64,000 nucleotides of DNA from Streptomyces sioyaensis (GTDB lineage Bacteria > Actinomycetota > Actinomycetes > Streptomycetales > Streptomycetaceae): NCBI RefSeq assembly GCF_004122735.1, contig NZ_SDIF01000017.1, forward strand, positions 1 through 64,000. Reading direction: 5' to 3'. The translations under genes and the position numbers were made by a program. This document shows, piece after piece, positions 27,024 to 35,985 of this stretch. The notes beneath the pieces were generated by a model that did no database searches, was not told where the DNA came from, and worked only from the letters and a program-made list of their open reading frames with translations. Position 1 is the first letter of the stretch. Every line of letters starts with the position of its first letter.

Positions 27024-28382
27024 ATGGATACTTCTCGTTCGCGCGGCCGGTCCGTCCGCGGCACTCTCGCGGCACTCCTCCTCCTCGCCCTCACGGCCGT
27101 GGCGGGCCCCACCGCCACCGCCGGCGATCAGCCGCCACCCGCCGCGGACCCCGCGGCGGTCCGTGACTGGAACGCCCTCGCCACCGACACCATCAGCACC
27201 AACCTCGGCCCCACCCGCCCCTCCGGGCAGGCGGTCATCTGGCACGGGTTCGTCTCGGCCGCCGTCTACAACGCCGTGGTCGGCATCCAGGGCCGCTACG
27301 CCCCGTACAAGTGGCGGGCGCGCGGGCCCGCCACCGCCTCGCCCGAGGCGGCGGCCGTGACCGCCGCACACCACGTACTGGTCGCCTTCTTCCCCGCCTC
27401 CCGGGCGACGCTCGACGCCGCGTACGCCGATTCCCTCGCCAAGATCCCCGACGGCACGGCGAAGAAGCAGGGCGTGGCCTTCGGGGCACGCGCCGCCGAC
27501 CACCTCATCGCCCTGCGCGAAGGCGACGGCCGGTTCGCCACGGTGGAGTTCACCCTGCCGCCCGCGCCCGGCATCTGGCGGCCCACCCCGCCCGCCCACC
27601 TGCCCTTCATCGACACCTGGCTCGGGAAGTTGCGCCCCATGGTGCTCACCTCCCCGGACCGGTTCCGTCCCGGCAGGCCGCCCGCGCTGTCCTCGGCCCG
27701 CTACGCCCAGGACGTGAACGAGGTGAAGACCATGGGGGCGAGGACCGGCTCGCCGCGTACCGCGCAACAGACCGAGACCGCGCTGTTCTTCGGGGGCAAT
27801 CTGGTGGTGCAGCTCCAGTCGGCCTTCCGCGACTACTCCGCCCGGCACCATCTGGGCATCGCCGACACCGCGCGGATGATCGCCGCGGCGAACGCCTCGG
27901 CCACCGACGCCGTCGTCACCGCCTGGAACACCAAGCTCCACTACGGTTTCTGGCGGCCGATCACCGCCATCCAGCTCGCCGACACCGACGGCAACCCCGC
28001 GACCGACGCCGACCCGCAGTGGCAGCCGCTGCTGATCACCCCACCGCACCCCGACTACGTCAGCGGTCACGCCACGGTCGCCGGCGCCGTGACCCGGACC
28101 CTGACCGGAGTCCTCGGCACCGCGCACCTCGACCTCACCTTCTCCTCCGAGGCCACCGGCACCACACGGCACTACGACGACCCCGTCCGGTTCAACGAGG
28201 ACATGATCAACGCCCGGGTCTGGGCCGGAATCCACTTCCGCACCGCGGACCTCACCGGGTGCCACGTCGGCAACCGCATCGGCGTCTGGACGCTCACCCA
28301 CGCCTTCCAACCCTTGCGCCCGGCACACCCTCACGCCACGCTGCCGGGCCGGCCGACCTGCCCGCGCGGCACCGCCCGCTGA
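27024..28382 (+). CDS. Exported vanadium-dependent haloperoxidase-like (PAP2) protein
   Basis: This is a 452-residue protein. A Sec signal peptide (RSVRGTLAALLLLALTAVAGPTATA) is encoded at the start. The C-terminal half is a PAP2/VCPO-type helical domain with YVSGHATVAGAV, which supplies the phosphate/vanadate-binding serine, glycine and catalytic histidine, and a later HFRTADLTGCHVG segment with the second histidine. Close relatives in Streptomyces are called haloperoxidases but few have been tested; an exported phosphatase is the alternative. The transcript is monocistronic, as the next gene begins 291 bases away. Confidence 0.8.
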   Translation: MDTSRSRGRSVRGTLAALLLLALTAVAGPTATAGDQPPPAADPAAVRDWNALATDTISTNLGPTRPSGQAVIWHGFVSAAVYNAVVGIQGRYAPYKWRARGPATASPEAAAVTAAHHVLVAFFPASRATLDAAYADSLAKIPDGTAKKQGVAFGARAADHLIALREGDGRFATVEFTLPPAPGIWRPTPPAHLPFIDTWLGKLRPMVLTSPDRFRPGRPPALSSARYAQDVNEVKTMGARTGSPRTAQQTETALFFGGNLVVQLQSAFRDYSARHHLGIADTARMIAAANASATDAVVTAWNTKLHYGFWRPITAIQLADTDGNPATDADPQWQPLLITPPHPDYVSGHATVAGAVTRTLTGVLGTAHLDLTFSSEATGTTRHYDDPVRFNEDMINARVWAGIHFRTADLTGCHVGNRIGVWTLTHAFQPLRPAHPHATLPGRPTCPRGTAR

Positions 28383-28673
28383 CCGGCCCGCACCGCCCGC
28401 CGGTCACCGTACGCACCGCGGCCCGGGGGAGCCGTACGTGCCCGGCCGACCGGCGGGCGGAGGGACCGCCGAGGCGGGTGGTCCGGTACGGAACGTGCGG
28501 CGGCAGGCCCACGGCACCGGCCACCTCACCGGTCCGAACGGTGGAACGCTCCGGCCTGTCGCTCGGCGATGGCCGCGGCGCACCCTGCCCGTCGGCTTGA
28601 TTGAGCGCGGCGCGGCCGGCCGGGCGGCTTCCGTACCGGGCGGCAGCACGGGCCGGGGCGAGAGGAGTGGTGC

Positions 28674-29404
28674 ATGGAAGGCGTACCCCCGGATGCCTGG
28701 AAGTGGGAAGTCGACCGCACGTCCGGCCCGGGACGCGAACCGGGGCCGATCAACCTTCAGCGGTACGCACTGGTACCGGCCTACGCCGGGATCGCCACCC
28801 TCTTCGGGCTGCCGTTGTGCCTGAACCCGGACGATCTGCGTGCCGGCCAGGTCGATGTGGCGGTCCTCGGGGCCCCGGTGGACATGTCGACCGGGCACCG
28901 CGGCGCGGCCTACGGCCCGCGCGCCATCAGGTCCGACGAGCGGATCCTGCCGCACACCCCGCAGATGCTGATCAACCCCAGCACCCGCATCAAGCCGTTC
29001 GAGGAACTGACGGTGGTCGACTACGGCGATGCCGCGGTGGACCCGCTCAGCATCGACAACTCCATGGAACCGATCCGCACTCTGGTCCGGGACATCGCCG
29101 CCACCGGCGCGATCCCGCTCGTGCTCGGCGGGGACCACTCCATCCTGTGGCCGGACGCCGCGGGCGTCGCCGACGTCTACGGGGCGGGCAAGGTCGGGGT
29201 GATCCACTTCGATGCGCACCCCGACTGCGCCCACGACACGCTCGGCCATCTCGCCTCGCACGCCACCTCGATCCCGGCTACACCACCACGATGAACGCCC
29301 GCCGGGCCATCTTCGAGGCCCTGACCGGCATCGCCATGCGCCGCAAGGGCCTTCCCGGACCCGCGTACGTCGACCCGGACGTCGGGGGGCCGCCGCCTGC
29401 TTGA
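28674..29404 (+). pseudogene. Agmatinase/ureohydrolase remnant with internal deletion
   Basis: The first frame (28674-29294) encodes a normal ureohydrolase N-terminal two thirds: GGDHSILWP and HFDAHPD supply the first metal ligands, ending in LASHATSI. Homology then stops and the frame closes. The tail of the same family (GYTTTMNARRAIFEALTGIAMRRKGLPGP, by its ends GYTTT and KGLPGP) continues in another frame to the stop at 29404. Between them the conserved SxDxDxxDP segment with the last metal-binding aspartates, about 110 residues, is missing. A deletion near 29272 with frameshift explains this. A folded, active enzyme is very unlikely. Confidence 0.8.
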
Positions 29405-29438
29405 GCGGGCCGGTCCGGCATGCGCTCTCGTGTCGCTC

Positions 29439-31565
29439 TCAGACAGGGATGGCCGGGCCGACCGGCAGGACCGACAACAGCAGGAGCGCCACATCGTCCT
29501 GACGGTCCGTATCGGCGTCCTGGTTCTCCAGGAGGGCGTCGGCGAGGCGCTCGGGCCCCAGGGGCGGTGCGTCGTTGAGCCGCCCGGCCAGGTCGGCGAC
29601 GGAGCGCTCGGGATCGACGCCCGGCGTCTCGACCAGGCCGTCGGTGTAGAGCGCCAGCACGGAATTCGGCGGCAGGGTGATCTCCGTGGCGGAGTACCGG
29701 GCGTCCCGGTCGATGCCCAGGAGCAGGCCGGGCGGCACGTGCAGTACCGAGGTGTGCCGGTCGGGATGGCGGAGGATGGGCGGCGGATGACCGGCGCCGG
29801 CCAGGCACGCCCGCCGGGTCCGCAGATCGATGCGGACGTACAGGCAACTGGTGAACAGCTCCGGGTCCAGGTCGGTCAGCAGCCGGTTCGTACGGGCCAG
29901 CACCTCTCCGGGGGACGCCCCCGCGGTCGCATAGGCGCGGACGGCGGTGCGGGCCTGGCCCATGAAGGCGGCGGCCGTCGCGTTGTGGCCCTGCACATCA
30001 CCGATGACGGCGGCGACGTGGCCCGCGTCGAGCCGGATCAGGTCGTAGAAGTCGCCGCCGATCTCCATACCGCGGGTCGACGGCAGGTAACGGCCGGCGA
30101 CAGCGAACCCGGGCACCTCGGGGAGGCCGTGCGGCAGCAGGCCGGCCTGCAGATCGTGGGCCAGCTGCTGCTTGGTGTCGTACAGCCGGGCCCGGTCGAG
30201 CGCCTGGGCGATCAGCCCCGCCAGCGAGGTGAGCACCTGGCGTTCCTCCGGGCTGAAGGTGCGGGGCCGGGTGTACGAGAGGATGCAGCAGCCGACCGGG
30301 CGGCCGGAGACCACCAGCGGCAGCACGGCCCGGGAGGCCTTGCCGGTCAGTTGCAGCAACCCCGGGTAGTCGCGTTCGCTCTCGTCGGGAGAGCTGAAGA
30401 AACAGGGCTCCCCGGTGGCGAGGGCGCGTACGGCAGGGCTGTTGACGGCGTCCAGGGCGACACCGTCGAAGGCGGTGACGGCCTCAGGGGGGTACCCGCG
30501 GTGGCCGATGGTGTGCAGCCGGCCGCCCTCCGCCGCGTACATGATCATGCCCTGGGCGCCGAACGCCGGCATGATCTGGCCGGCGATGAGATCGACGACA
30601 TCCCGCACGCCCACGGCCTCGGTGAGGGCCGCCGCAAGATGCAGGACGTGGTAGATCTGCCCGGCCCGCACGGGCACGACCTCGCCCTGCGCGGCCGGGG
30701 GCGCCAGCGGGCCGTAATCCTTGCCCGAGGGGCCGATCCACACGCTCAGCCCCCGGGCGTCCGGGAACAGCCGGAAGGTGAGCCACCGGTCCGGGGGCCG
30801 GCAGGCGGTGAACGACATCGGCCGGCGGCTGATCACCGCCGCGCGGTAGCGGTCCTCGAAGGCGGGGTCGCGCAGCCACCGCAGGGCGTCCCAGGGGCGC
30901 GAGCCGAGCAGCCGGGCCTCCTGCTCGCCGAGCAGCTCCGCCGCGCCCGTGGTGACCAGGGTGAAGCGCCCCTCCAGGTCGAGGGCGCAGCAGCCGCCGG
31001 GCAGCCGCTCCAGGTAGTCGACGGCCGCCAGCGCCTCGTCGTGGCCCACGGTCCGCGCCGGAGGCGGCGAGAGGACCCGCGGGGCGCCGGCGGGCGTGGT
31101 GGCGGTGCCGGGCCGGGGGCGTTCGTCCAGCAGCGCCGCCAGACGCCGGCAGGCGGCCGTCACCGCTTCGCTCTCGTCCCCCGACAGCTGCGGTGCGTGG
31201 CCGGCCGGCCACAACAACAGCAGCGCGCCCCGGCCGTCGGTGCGATCGCCGACCGGGGCCGCCGCCAGCGCGAAGTCGTAGGGCACGGCCACCGCGGTGC
31301 GGGGAAAGTCCCGGGCCATCTGCTGCTGGCCGCCCGCCCACACCAGCCGCTGCTCGCGGGCCGCGACGGCGACCGGGATCGGGGCGGCCAGCGCCACCCG
31401 GCTCCACGGCTCCAGGAACGGCGCCGGTATCCCGCTCATGGCGGTGAGCTGCAGCACCGGCTCGTCGGCCGCCAGCTCGTAGAGGCCGCCGGCGGACGCC
31501 CCGGTCTCCCGCAGGGCGCCGAGCAGTGCCCGGTCCACCGGATCCGCCCCGGCCCCGCCGGTCAT
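29439..31565 (-). CDS. GAF/PAS/SpoIIE-type PP2C serine phosphatase
   Basis: This is a 708-residue signalling protein. An N-terminal GAF-like domain (about 1-150) is followed by a PAS domain (about 175-280), a second GAF domain (about 310-465) and a SpoIIE phosphatase domain (about 490-708). Metal-binding acids are visible in EIGGDFYDL, IGDVQGHN, YTDGLVE and DDVALLLL. Such proteins dephosphorylate STAS antagonists and so set stress sigma factors free. It has no membrane segment. It is divergent from the gas-vesicle operon across 248 bases, so it may take part in its control; that is inference. Confidence 0.88.
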   Translation of the reverse strand: MTGGAGADPVDRALLGALRETGASAGGLYELAADEPVLQLTAMSGIPAPFLEPWSRVALAAPIPVAVAAREQRLVWAGGQQQMARDFPRTAVAVPYDFALAAAPVGDRTDGRGALLLLWPAGHAPQLSGDESEAVTAACRRLAALLDERPRPGTATTPAGAPRVLSPPPARTVGHDEALAAVDYLERLPGGCCALDLEGRFTLVTTGAAELLGEQEARLLGSRPWDALRWLRDPAFEDRYRAAVISRRPMSFTACRPPDRWLTFRLFPDARGLSVWIGPSGKDYGPLAPPAAQGEVVPVRAGQIYHVLHLAAALTEAVGVRDVVDLIAGQIMPAFGAQGMIMYAAEGGRLHTIGHRGYPPEAVTAFDGVALDAVNSPAVRALATGEPCFFSSPDESERDYPGLLQLTGKASRAVLPLVVSGRPVGCCILSYTRPRTFSPEERQVLTSLAGLIAQALDRARLYDTKQQLAHDLQAGLLPHGLPEVPGFAVAGRYLPSTRGMEIGGDFYDLIRLDAGHVAAVIGDVQGHNATAAAFMGQARTAVRAYATAGASPGEVLARTNRLLTDLDPELFTSCLYVRIDLRTRRACLAGAGHPPPILRHPDRHTSVLHVPPGLLLGIDRDARYSATEITLPPNSVLALYTDGLVETPGVDPERSVADLAGRLNDAPPLGPERLADALLENQDADTDRQDDVALLLLSVLPVGPAIPV

Positions 31566-31813
31566 CGCTCACCTGCACACAGCTGTCGCGCCATCGAGAC
31601 CACTCCGGCCGCTGTTTCTCCCGTGAGGAGACCGTCGCGCCGTCTCTTCCGGGTCAGTGCCGACGTTACGCCGCCGACCGGGCCGCGGCACTCGATCCCC
31701 GGCCTGCCCCGGTGCCGCCGTGGCCAGGCGCGCTGAGCTGAGCCGTATATCATGTAGGGACGCCTCTTGGAAGTGGCGTGGGCAGCATGTCGCCTCCGAA
31801 TCCGGAGAGGACC

Positions 31814-32206
31814 ATGGCCACAGGCGAAGAGGACGACACGGAACGAGTCCGGCGTCCGTCCAGCAAGAAGACCGCCAAGAAAACCGTCGGAAAATCCAGC
31901 CGCACCCGGGCCGAGAGCCGCGAGAGCGGGACGGAGCGCGCAGCCCGCCGCGTTTCGGCGCCACGCGCCATGCGGAACGCCTCCGAGCAGCTCGAAGAGC
32001 TGCTGGGGCGGGTCCCCGAGTCCGTCTCCGCGGTGCAGCCGACGGAGGACGGCTGGCAGGCGGATGTGGAAGTCCTGGAGCTGGAACGGGTGCCGGGGAC
32101 GACGAGCGTGATGGCGACCTACCGTGTGACGCTGGACGAGGAAGGCGAACTCGTGGCGTACGAGCGCACCCGCCGCTACACCCGCGGCCAGATCGACCGG
32201 CGTTGA
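31814..32206 (+). CDS. gvpO: Gas vesicle protein GvpO
   Basis: This is a 130-residue protein with the GvpO domain (PF05800) in its C-terminal half, from [10 protein letters not shown] to [15 protein letters not shown]. The first 55 residues are strongly basic with [10 protein letters not shown], a Lys/Ala pattern like that of the gvpY-like and Ku proteins further on. GvpO is needed for vesicle formation in haloarchaea; its job in Streptomyces is unknown. The ATG at 31814 with GGAGAGG in front is preferred over the frame start at 31778. It is the first gene of the gvp operon. Confidence 0.9.
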   Translation: MATGEEDDTERVRRPSSKKTAKKTVGKSSRTRAESRESGTERAARRVSAPRAMRNASEQLEELLGRVPESVSAVQPTEDGWQADVEVLELERVPGTTSVMATYRVTLDEEGELVAYERTRRYTRGQIDRR

Positions 32207-32291
32207 GGCCGGGCAGGCCGCGGCACCACGTTCGCCAGGCGAACGACTCGGCCGCTCCGCGCGGCGGGGCGAGCCGGTGAAGGGAGGCACC

Positions 32292-32744
32292 GTGACTGTG
32301 GTGCCGCAGAGCGGAGGAGCCGTCGCCCCCGGTGGCGGGGCAGGCTCCGGAAATCTCTACGAGATCCTCGATCTGATCCTGGACCGCGGGCTGGTCATCG
32401 ACGTCTTCGTGCGGGTGTCGCTGGTCGGCATCGAACTTCTCAAGATCGATGCCCGCATCGTCGTGGCGAGCGTCGACACCTACCTGCGCTTCGCCGAGGC
32501 CTGCAACCGCCTCGACCTGGAGGCGGGGCGCAAGGCCCCCTCCCAGCTGACCGACATCGTCGGCGAGGTCACCGAGGGCGGTTCGCACGGCAAGGCCAAG
32601 GGCGCGCTGTCCGGAGCCGCGGAGGCCGTCAGCGACGCCCTCAAGGGCGACAGCGACGACGAGGAGCACGAGGAGAAGCAGAAGGAGCCCGCCGGCCGTC
32701 GTGAGCGGCAGGCTCGTCGGCCGGCCCGGCGCCGGAAGGAGTGA
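32292..32744 (+). CDS. gvpA: Gas vesicle structural protein GvpA
   Basis: This is a 150-residue protein. The GvpA fold spans about 22-80 ([19 protein letters not shown]...[16 protein letters not shown]), the amphipathic helix-hairpin-helix that forms the ribs of the vesicle wall. After it comes a long charged tail (about 85-150) with an acidic run and an Arg-rich end. Classic GvpA is only about 70 residues; tails of this kind occur in streptomycete relatives and would have to lie outside the wall. The GTG at 32292 has GGGAGG upstream. Confidence 0.9.
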   Translation: MTVVPQSGGAVAPGGGAGSGNLYEILDLILDRGLVIDVFVRVSLVGIELLKIDARIVVASVDTYLRFAEACNRLDLEAGRKAPSQLTDIVGEVTEGGSHGKAKGALSGAAEAVSDALKGDSDDEEHEEKQKEPAGRRERQARRPARRRKE

Positions 32745-32747
32745 GCG

Positions 32748-33461
32748 ATGGCCGTCTATGTCTACTCCATCGTCGCAACCAGCCACCCCCAGAACCTCAA
32801 CGGTCTGAACGGGGTGGGCGACCCGCCGTCCACGCTGCGCACGGTGCCGAGCGAGGAACTCACCGCCGTCGTGAGCGACGCCCCCGAGGAACTGCGTCCC
32901 AAACGCCGCGACCTGGGCGCGCATCAGGCCGTCCAGGAAGCGCTGATGGCCGACGGCACCGTCCTGCCCCTGCAGTTCGGCTTCACCACCACGGACGACG
33001 ACTCCGTACGGGAGGTGCTTGAGGAGCGTGCGGAGGTGTACGCCGAACGGCTGGAGGCGCTGGAGGGCTGTGCCGAGTACCACCTCAAGGTCAGCCAGGC
33101 CGAGGAGGCGCTGCTGCGGCAGATCCTCTTGGAGTCGGACCAGGCGCGCGCACTGAACGAGCAGATCACCAGCGGCACCGGTGGCCCGGAAGTCCCGCTC
33201 GCCCTCGGTGAATTGATCGCCGGGGAAGTACAGGCACGGGAGGAACAGCTCGTCGACCGGATCGTCGGGGAGCTGCGCGGATTCGCGCGGGAGGAGCGCC
33301 TGTCACAGGCGACCGGGGACGACTTCCTGAGCGTGTCCTTCCTGGTGGAGCAGGACAACGAGAAGAGCTTCCTCTACGCGGAGCAGGAACTCGCCCAGGA
33401 ACTGGGGGAGGACTTCTCCTTCCGGCTGCTCGGCCCGCTGCCCCCCTACAGTTTCGTCTGA
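32748..33461 (+). CDS. gvpF: Gas vesicle protein GvpF (GvpF/GvpL family)
   Basis: This is a 237-residue protein of the GvpF/L family: N-terminal ferredoxin-like strand MAVYVYSIV, the VLPLQFGF segment near residue 67, a long charged helix in the middle and the family end GPLPPYSFV. GvpF touches GvpA and acts early in vesicle assembly in other organisms. It follows gvpA after 3 bases with a GGAAGGAG ribosome site. Whether it can be called F or L is decided by its place in the operon. Confidence 0.9.
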   Translation: MAVYVYSIVATSHPQNLNGLNGVGDPPSTLRTVPSEELTAVVSDAPEELRPKRRDLGAHQAVQEALMADGTVLPLQFGFTTTDDDSVREVLEERAEVYAERLEALEGCAEYHLKVSQAEEALLRQILLESDQARALNEQITSGTGGPEVPLALGELIAGEVQAREEQLVDRIVGELRGFAREERLSQATGDDFLSVSFLVEQDNEKSFLYAEQELAQELGEDFSFRLLGPLPPYSFV

Positions 33462-33470
33462 GGAGTCCCC

Positions 33471-33725
33471 ATGGCAGGCCTGCTGACTCACCTCGCCACC
33501 CTTCCGCTGTCGCCCGTGCGCGGCGTGGCCTGGGTGATGGAACGCGTCCTCGACGCCGCGGAGGAGGAGTACTACGACCCCGCACCCGTCGAGCGGGAAC
33601 TCGCCGAGCTCGAACGGGCGCTGCTCGCGGGCGAGATCGACGAGGAGACCTTCGACCGGCGCGAGGACGAACTGCTGGACCGGCTGGACGAGATCAGGGC
33701 TCATGTGCAGGGCACCGGCAGCTGA
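33471..33725 (+). CDS. gvpG: Gas vesicle protein GvpG
   Basis: This is an 84-residue protein of the GvpG family: N-terminal helix LLTHLATLPLSPVRGVAWV, then charged helices rich in Glu and Arg. GvpG is an accessory protein of vesicle assembly. It begins 9 bases after gvpF with GAGGAG in front of the ATG. In many streptomycete clusters gvpY and gvpZ follow here; in this window only 81 bases separate it from gvpJ. Confidence 0.9.
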   Translation: MAGLLTHLATLPLSPVRGVAWVMERVLDAAEEEYYDPAPVERELAELERALLAGEIDEETFDRREDELLDRLDEIRAHVQGTGS

Positions 33726-33806
33726 CCGCGGCCACCGGCGAGCCGGAGCGCGGGCCCGCGCTGCGGCCGCAACACCGGGACATCCGGGAATCGAGGTGCG
33801 ACGGCC

Positions 33807-34268
33807 GTGAACGAACCCGTGGCACGGAGGACGGGAGACTACCCGTCCCGGGCCGGCCCGTACGGCGGCCAGGGCTCCTCGGCCAACCTCGCCGACATCC
33901 TGGAACGCGTCCTGGACAAGGGCATCGTCATCGCGGGCGACATCCAGATCAACCTGCTGGACATCGAACTGCTCACCATCAAACTCCGGCTGCTGGTCGC
34001 CTCGGTGGACAAGGCGAAGGAGATGGGCATCGACTGGTGGGAGCACGACCCCGCACTCTCCTCCCGCGCTGCCGACGGCTACCACTCGCTCGCCGAGGAG
34101 AACAGGCGGCTGCGCGCCGAGATCGAGGCCCTGCGCGAGGGCGACGAGCTGCCGCCGGCCGAGGACGAGGACGAGGAGCGCCGCCCCGCGCCGCGCCGTG
34201 CCGCACGGACCTCCCGCGCCAAGCGGGCCGAGCCCCGCCCCCGCAGCAAGCGGCGGGACGAGTCATGA
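33807..34268 (+). CDS. gvpJ: Gas vesicle protein GvpJ (GvpA paralogue)
   Basis: This is a 153-residue GvpA-family protein. The conserved core NLADILERVLDKGIVIAGDI...LLDIELLTIKLRLLVASVDKAKEMGIDWW lies at about 26-78 and is diagnostic for GvpJ. A coiled helix (AEENRRLRAEIEALREG) and an Arg/Ala-rich tail follow. GvpJ is thought to help seal or nucleate vesicle tips. The GTG at 33807 follows GAGGTG; the stop overlaps gvpL by 4 bases. Confidence 0.88.
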   Translation: MNEPVARRTGDYPSRAGPYGGQGSSANLADILERVLDKGIVIAGDIQINLLDIELLTIKLRLLVASVDKAKEMGIDWWEHDPALSSRAADGYHSLAEENRRLRAEIEALREGDELPPAEDEDEERRPAPRRAARTSRAKRAEPRPRSKRRDES

Positions 34269-35071
34269 CCGCGACCATGAGCTATGCGTACGCCGTCGCC
34301 CGGGACGACGACGACACGCTGGCGCGGGCGCTGTCCGGTCTGCCGGGCGTGGCGGACGCACCGGTGCACCTGGTGCGGCAGGGCGAGATGGTGGTCGCCG
34401 TGAGCCCGGTGCCCGAGCAGGACTTCCAGGAGTCCGCGCTGCGCGCCCACTTGGAGGACCTGGAGTGGCTGGAGTCGGTGGCCCGCGCCCACCACCGGGT
34501 GATCGGGGCGCTGGCCGAGCGCACCACTGTCCTGCCGCTCCGGCTGGCGACGGTGTACCTCGACGACGAGCGGGTGCGGCAGATGCTCGACGCCCGCCAG
34601 GAGGCGTTCGCCGGCCGGCTGTCCGAACTCACCGCCCACACCGAATGGGGCGTCAAGATCTACGTCGAGACGCCCGCGGCCACCGAGCGCCCGGCCGCGC
34701 CGCCGGCCGCGGCGGACCTGAGCCCCGGGCGGGCCTACCTCAGCCATCGCCGGGCGCAGCGGCACGCCCGCGAGGACGCCTACCGGGAGGCCGAAGAGGT
34801 CGCCCGGCGCGTCGAGGACGCCGCCCGGCACCATGCCGTCGACCGGGTCCAGCACCGGGCCCAGCAGGGCGAACTCGCCCGCGGGCCGGGGGAGAACGTC
34901 ATCAACGACGCCTACCTCGTACCGGTGGGGCACGCCGAGGGCTTCCGCGCCGACGTCCTGCGGGCCGCCGAGGGCCTGACCGGGGTCCGGGTCGAGGTCA
35001 CCGGGCCATGGGCCCCGTACTCCTTCGCCACGCCCCCCGAAACCGAGCCGATGAAGCGGGCCGCACCGTGA
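34265..35071 (+). CDS. gvpL: Gas vesicle protein GvpL (GvpF/GvpL family)
   Basis: This is a 268-residue second member of the GvpF/L family. N-terminal MSYAYAVAR, then VVAVSPV, the TTVLPLRLATVY segment near residue 100, and the end VTGPWAPYSFA match the fold. A charged helix (about 155-215) forms the middle. It is longer than GvpF and has an added linker near residue 140. The start overlaps the gvpJ stop (ATGA) and its stop overlaps gvpS (GTGA), so the three genes are translated together. Confidence 0.88.
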   Translation: MTATMSYAYAVARDDDDTLARALSGLPGVADAPVHLVRQGEMVVAVSPVPEQDFQESALRAHLEDLEWLESVARAHHRVIGALAERTTVLPLRLATVYLDDERVRQMLDARQEAFAGRLSELTAHTEWGVKIYVETPAATERPAAPPAAADLSPGRAYLSHRRAQRHAREDAYREAEEVARRVEDAARHHAVDRVQHRAQQGELARGPGENVINDAYLVPVGHAEGFRADVLRAAEGLTGVRVEVTGPWAPYSFATPPETEPMKRAAP

Positions 35072-35319
35072 GGGCGGCGGACGGCCGGCCGCCGGCAGTG
35101 GCCCAGGAGCCGCTGCCGGACCGGCAGATCGCGCTGATCGACCTGCTGGACCGGCTGCTCAGCGGGGGCGTGGTCCTGACCGGCGATGTCGTGCTGTCCA
35201 TCGCCGACATCGACCTCGTCCGCATCTCGCTGCGCGCGCTGATCGTCTCCATCAGCGAGCAGATGCCCGCCCCGTGGTCCGCCACCGCACCCCCGGTACG
35301 CGACGGTCATGACGGATGA
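35068..35319 (+). CDS. gvpS: Gas vesicle protein GvpS (GvpA paralogue)
   Basis: This is an 83-residue GvpA-fold protein with core QIALIDLLDRLLSGGVVLTGDVVLS...DIDLVRISLRALIVSIS at about 17-66. The GTG start overlaps the gvpL stop and its last 11 bases overlap gvpK. It is one of three GvpA-fold proteins here (A, J, S). GvpS is taken as a minor wall or tip component, by analogy. Confidence 0.87.
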   Translation: MRAADGRPPAVAQEPLPDRQIALIDLLDRLLSGGVVLTGDVVLSIADIDLVRISLRALIVSISEQMPAPWSATAPPVRDGHDG

Positions 35320-35722
35320 GGACCGCCGCCCCGCCAGCCGCTTCGACGATGTCGCCGACGCGGCCGACCGGGCATTCCGGCTGCTGCCCGCGGCACCGCA
35401 GGACGAACTGCCGTCCGGCGGCGGGGAGCGACGGAGCCCGGCCCACCGGCTGCGCACCAACCCGGACACCGTGGAGCGCGACCTCATCAAGCTCGTGCTC
35501 ACCCTCGTCGAGCTGCTGCGCCAGCTCATGGAACGTCAGGCCCTGCAACGGGTCGACTCCGGAGACCTCACCGAGGAACAGGAGGAGCGACTGGGAGCAA
35601 CGCTGATGATTCTTCACGACCGCATGGTGGAACTCTGCACCCAATACGACCTCTCGATGCAGGACCTCAATCTGGATCTCGGCCCGCTCGGGACATTGCT
35701 GCCACCCGCTGAATCACCCTGA
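35309..35722 (+). CDS. gvpK: Gas vesicle protein GvpK
   Basis: This is a 137-residue protein with the GvpK domain at about 48-135: DTVERDLIKLVLTLVELLRQLMERQALQRVDSG (seen as DTVERDL at its start and ALQRVDSG at its end) and the LDLGPLG end. GvpK is an accessory protein needed for vesicle formation. It is the last recognised gvp gene of the plus-strand operon and is followed after 11 bases by a CsbD-like gene. Confidence 0.9.
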   Translation: MTDEDRRPASRFDDVADAADRAFRLLPAAPQDELPSGGGERRSPAHRLRTNPDTVERDLIKLVLTLVELLRQLMERQALQRVDSGDLTEEQEERLGATLMILHDRMVELCTQYDLSMQDLNLDLGPLGTLLPPAESP

Positions 35723-35733
35723 AGGAGCGTGAC

Positions 35734-35907
35734 ATGGGAATAGCAAAGAAGACCAGGAACCTCGGCCAGATCGTCGAGGGAAAGGCCATGCAAACCACTG
35801 GGAAGGCGCTGGGCAACAAAAGCCTGGCCCGGAGAGGGAAAGCCGAACTGGTCAGGGGGAAAGTGAAGCAGGCAATGGAGAAGGGCAGGGACTCGCTCAG
35901 GCACTGA
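35734..35907 (+). CDS. CsbD-like small stress protein
   Basis: This 57-residue basic protein (MGIAKKTRNLGQIVEGKAM...) has the Lys/Gly spacing and two-helix pattern of the CsbD family, with repeated GKA and RGKV segments. CsbD-like proteins are made under general stress; their action is unknown. AAGGAG precedes the ATG at 35734, and the gene lies 11 bases after gvpK, so it belongs to the gvp transcript. Many Lys codons here are AAG with less GC than the neighbours. Confidence 0.75.
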   Translation: MGIAKKTRNLGQIVEGKAMQTTGKALGNKSLARRGKAELVRGKVKQAMEKGRDSLRH

Positions 35908-35930
35908 CGGCACCGCAGGCACTGACGGCA

Positions 35931-35967
35931 CGGCCCCGCCGCCGCACTCCCTGCGACGACGGGGCCG
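35931..35967. terminator. Candidate bidirectional terminator after the gvp operon
   Basis: CGGCCCCG at 35931-35938 pairs with CGGGGCCG at 35960-35967. It sits between the CsbD-like gene and the convergent SDR gene. The loop of 21 bases is long and there is no T-run. Confidence 0.4.
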
Positions 35968-35985
35968 GCGTCATGGGCCGGGAAC

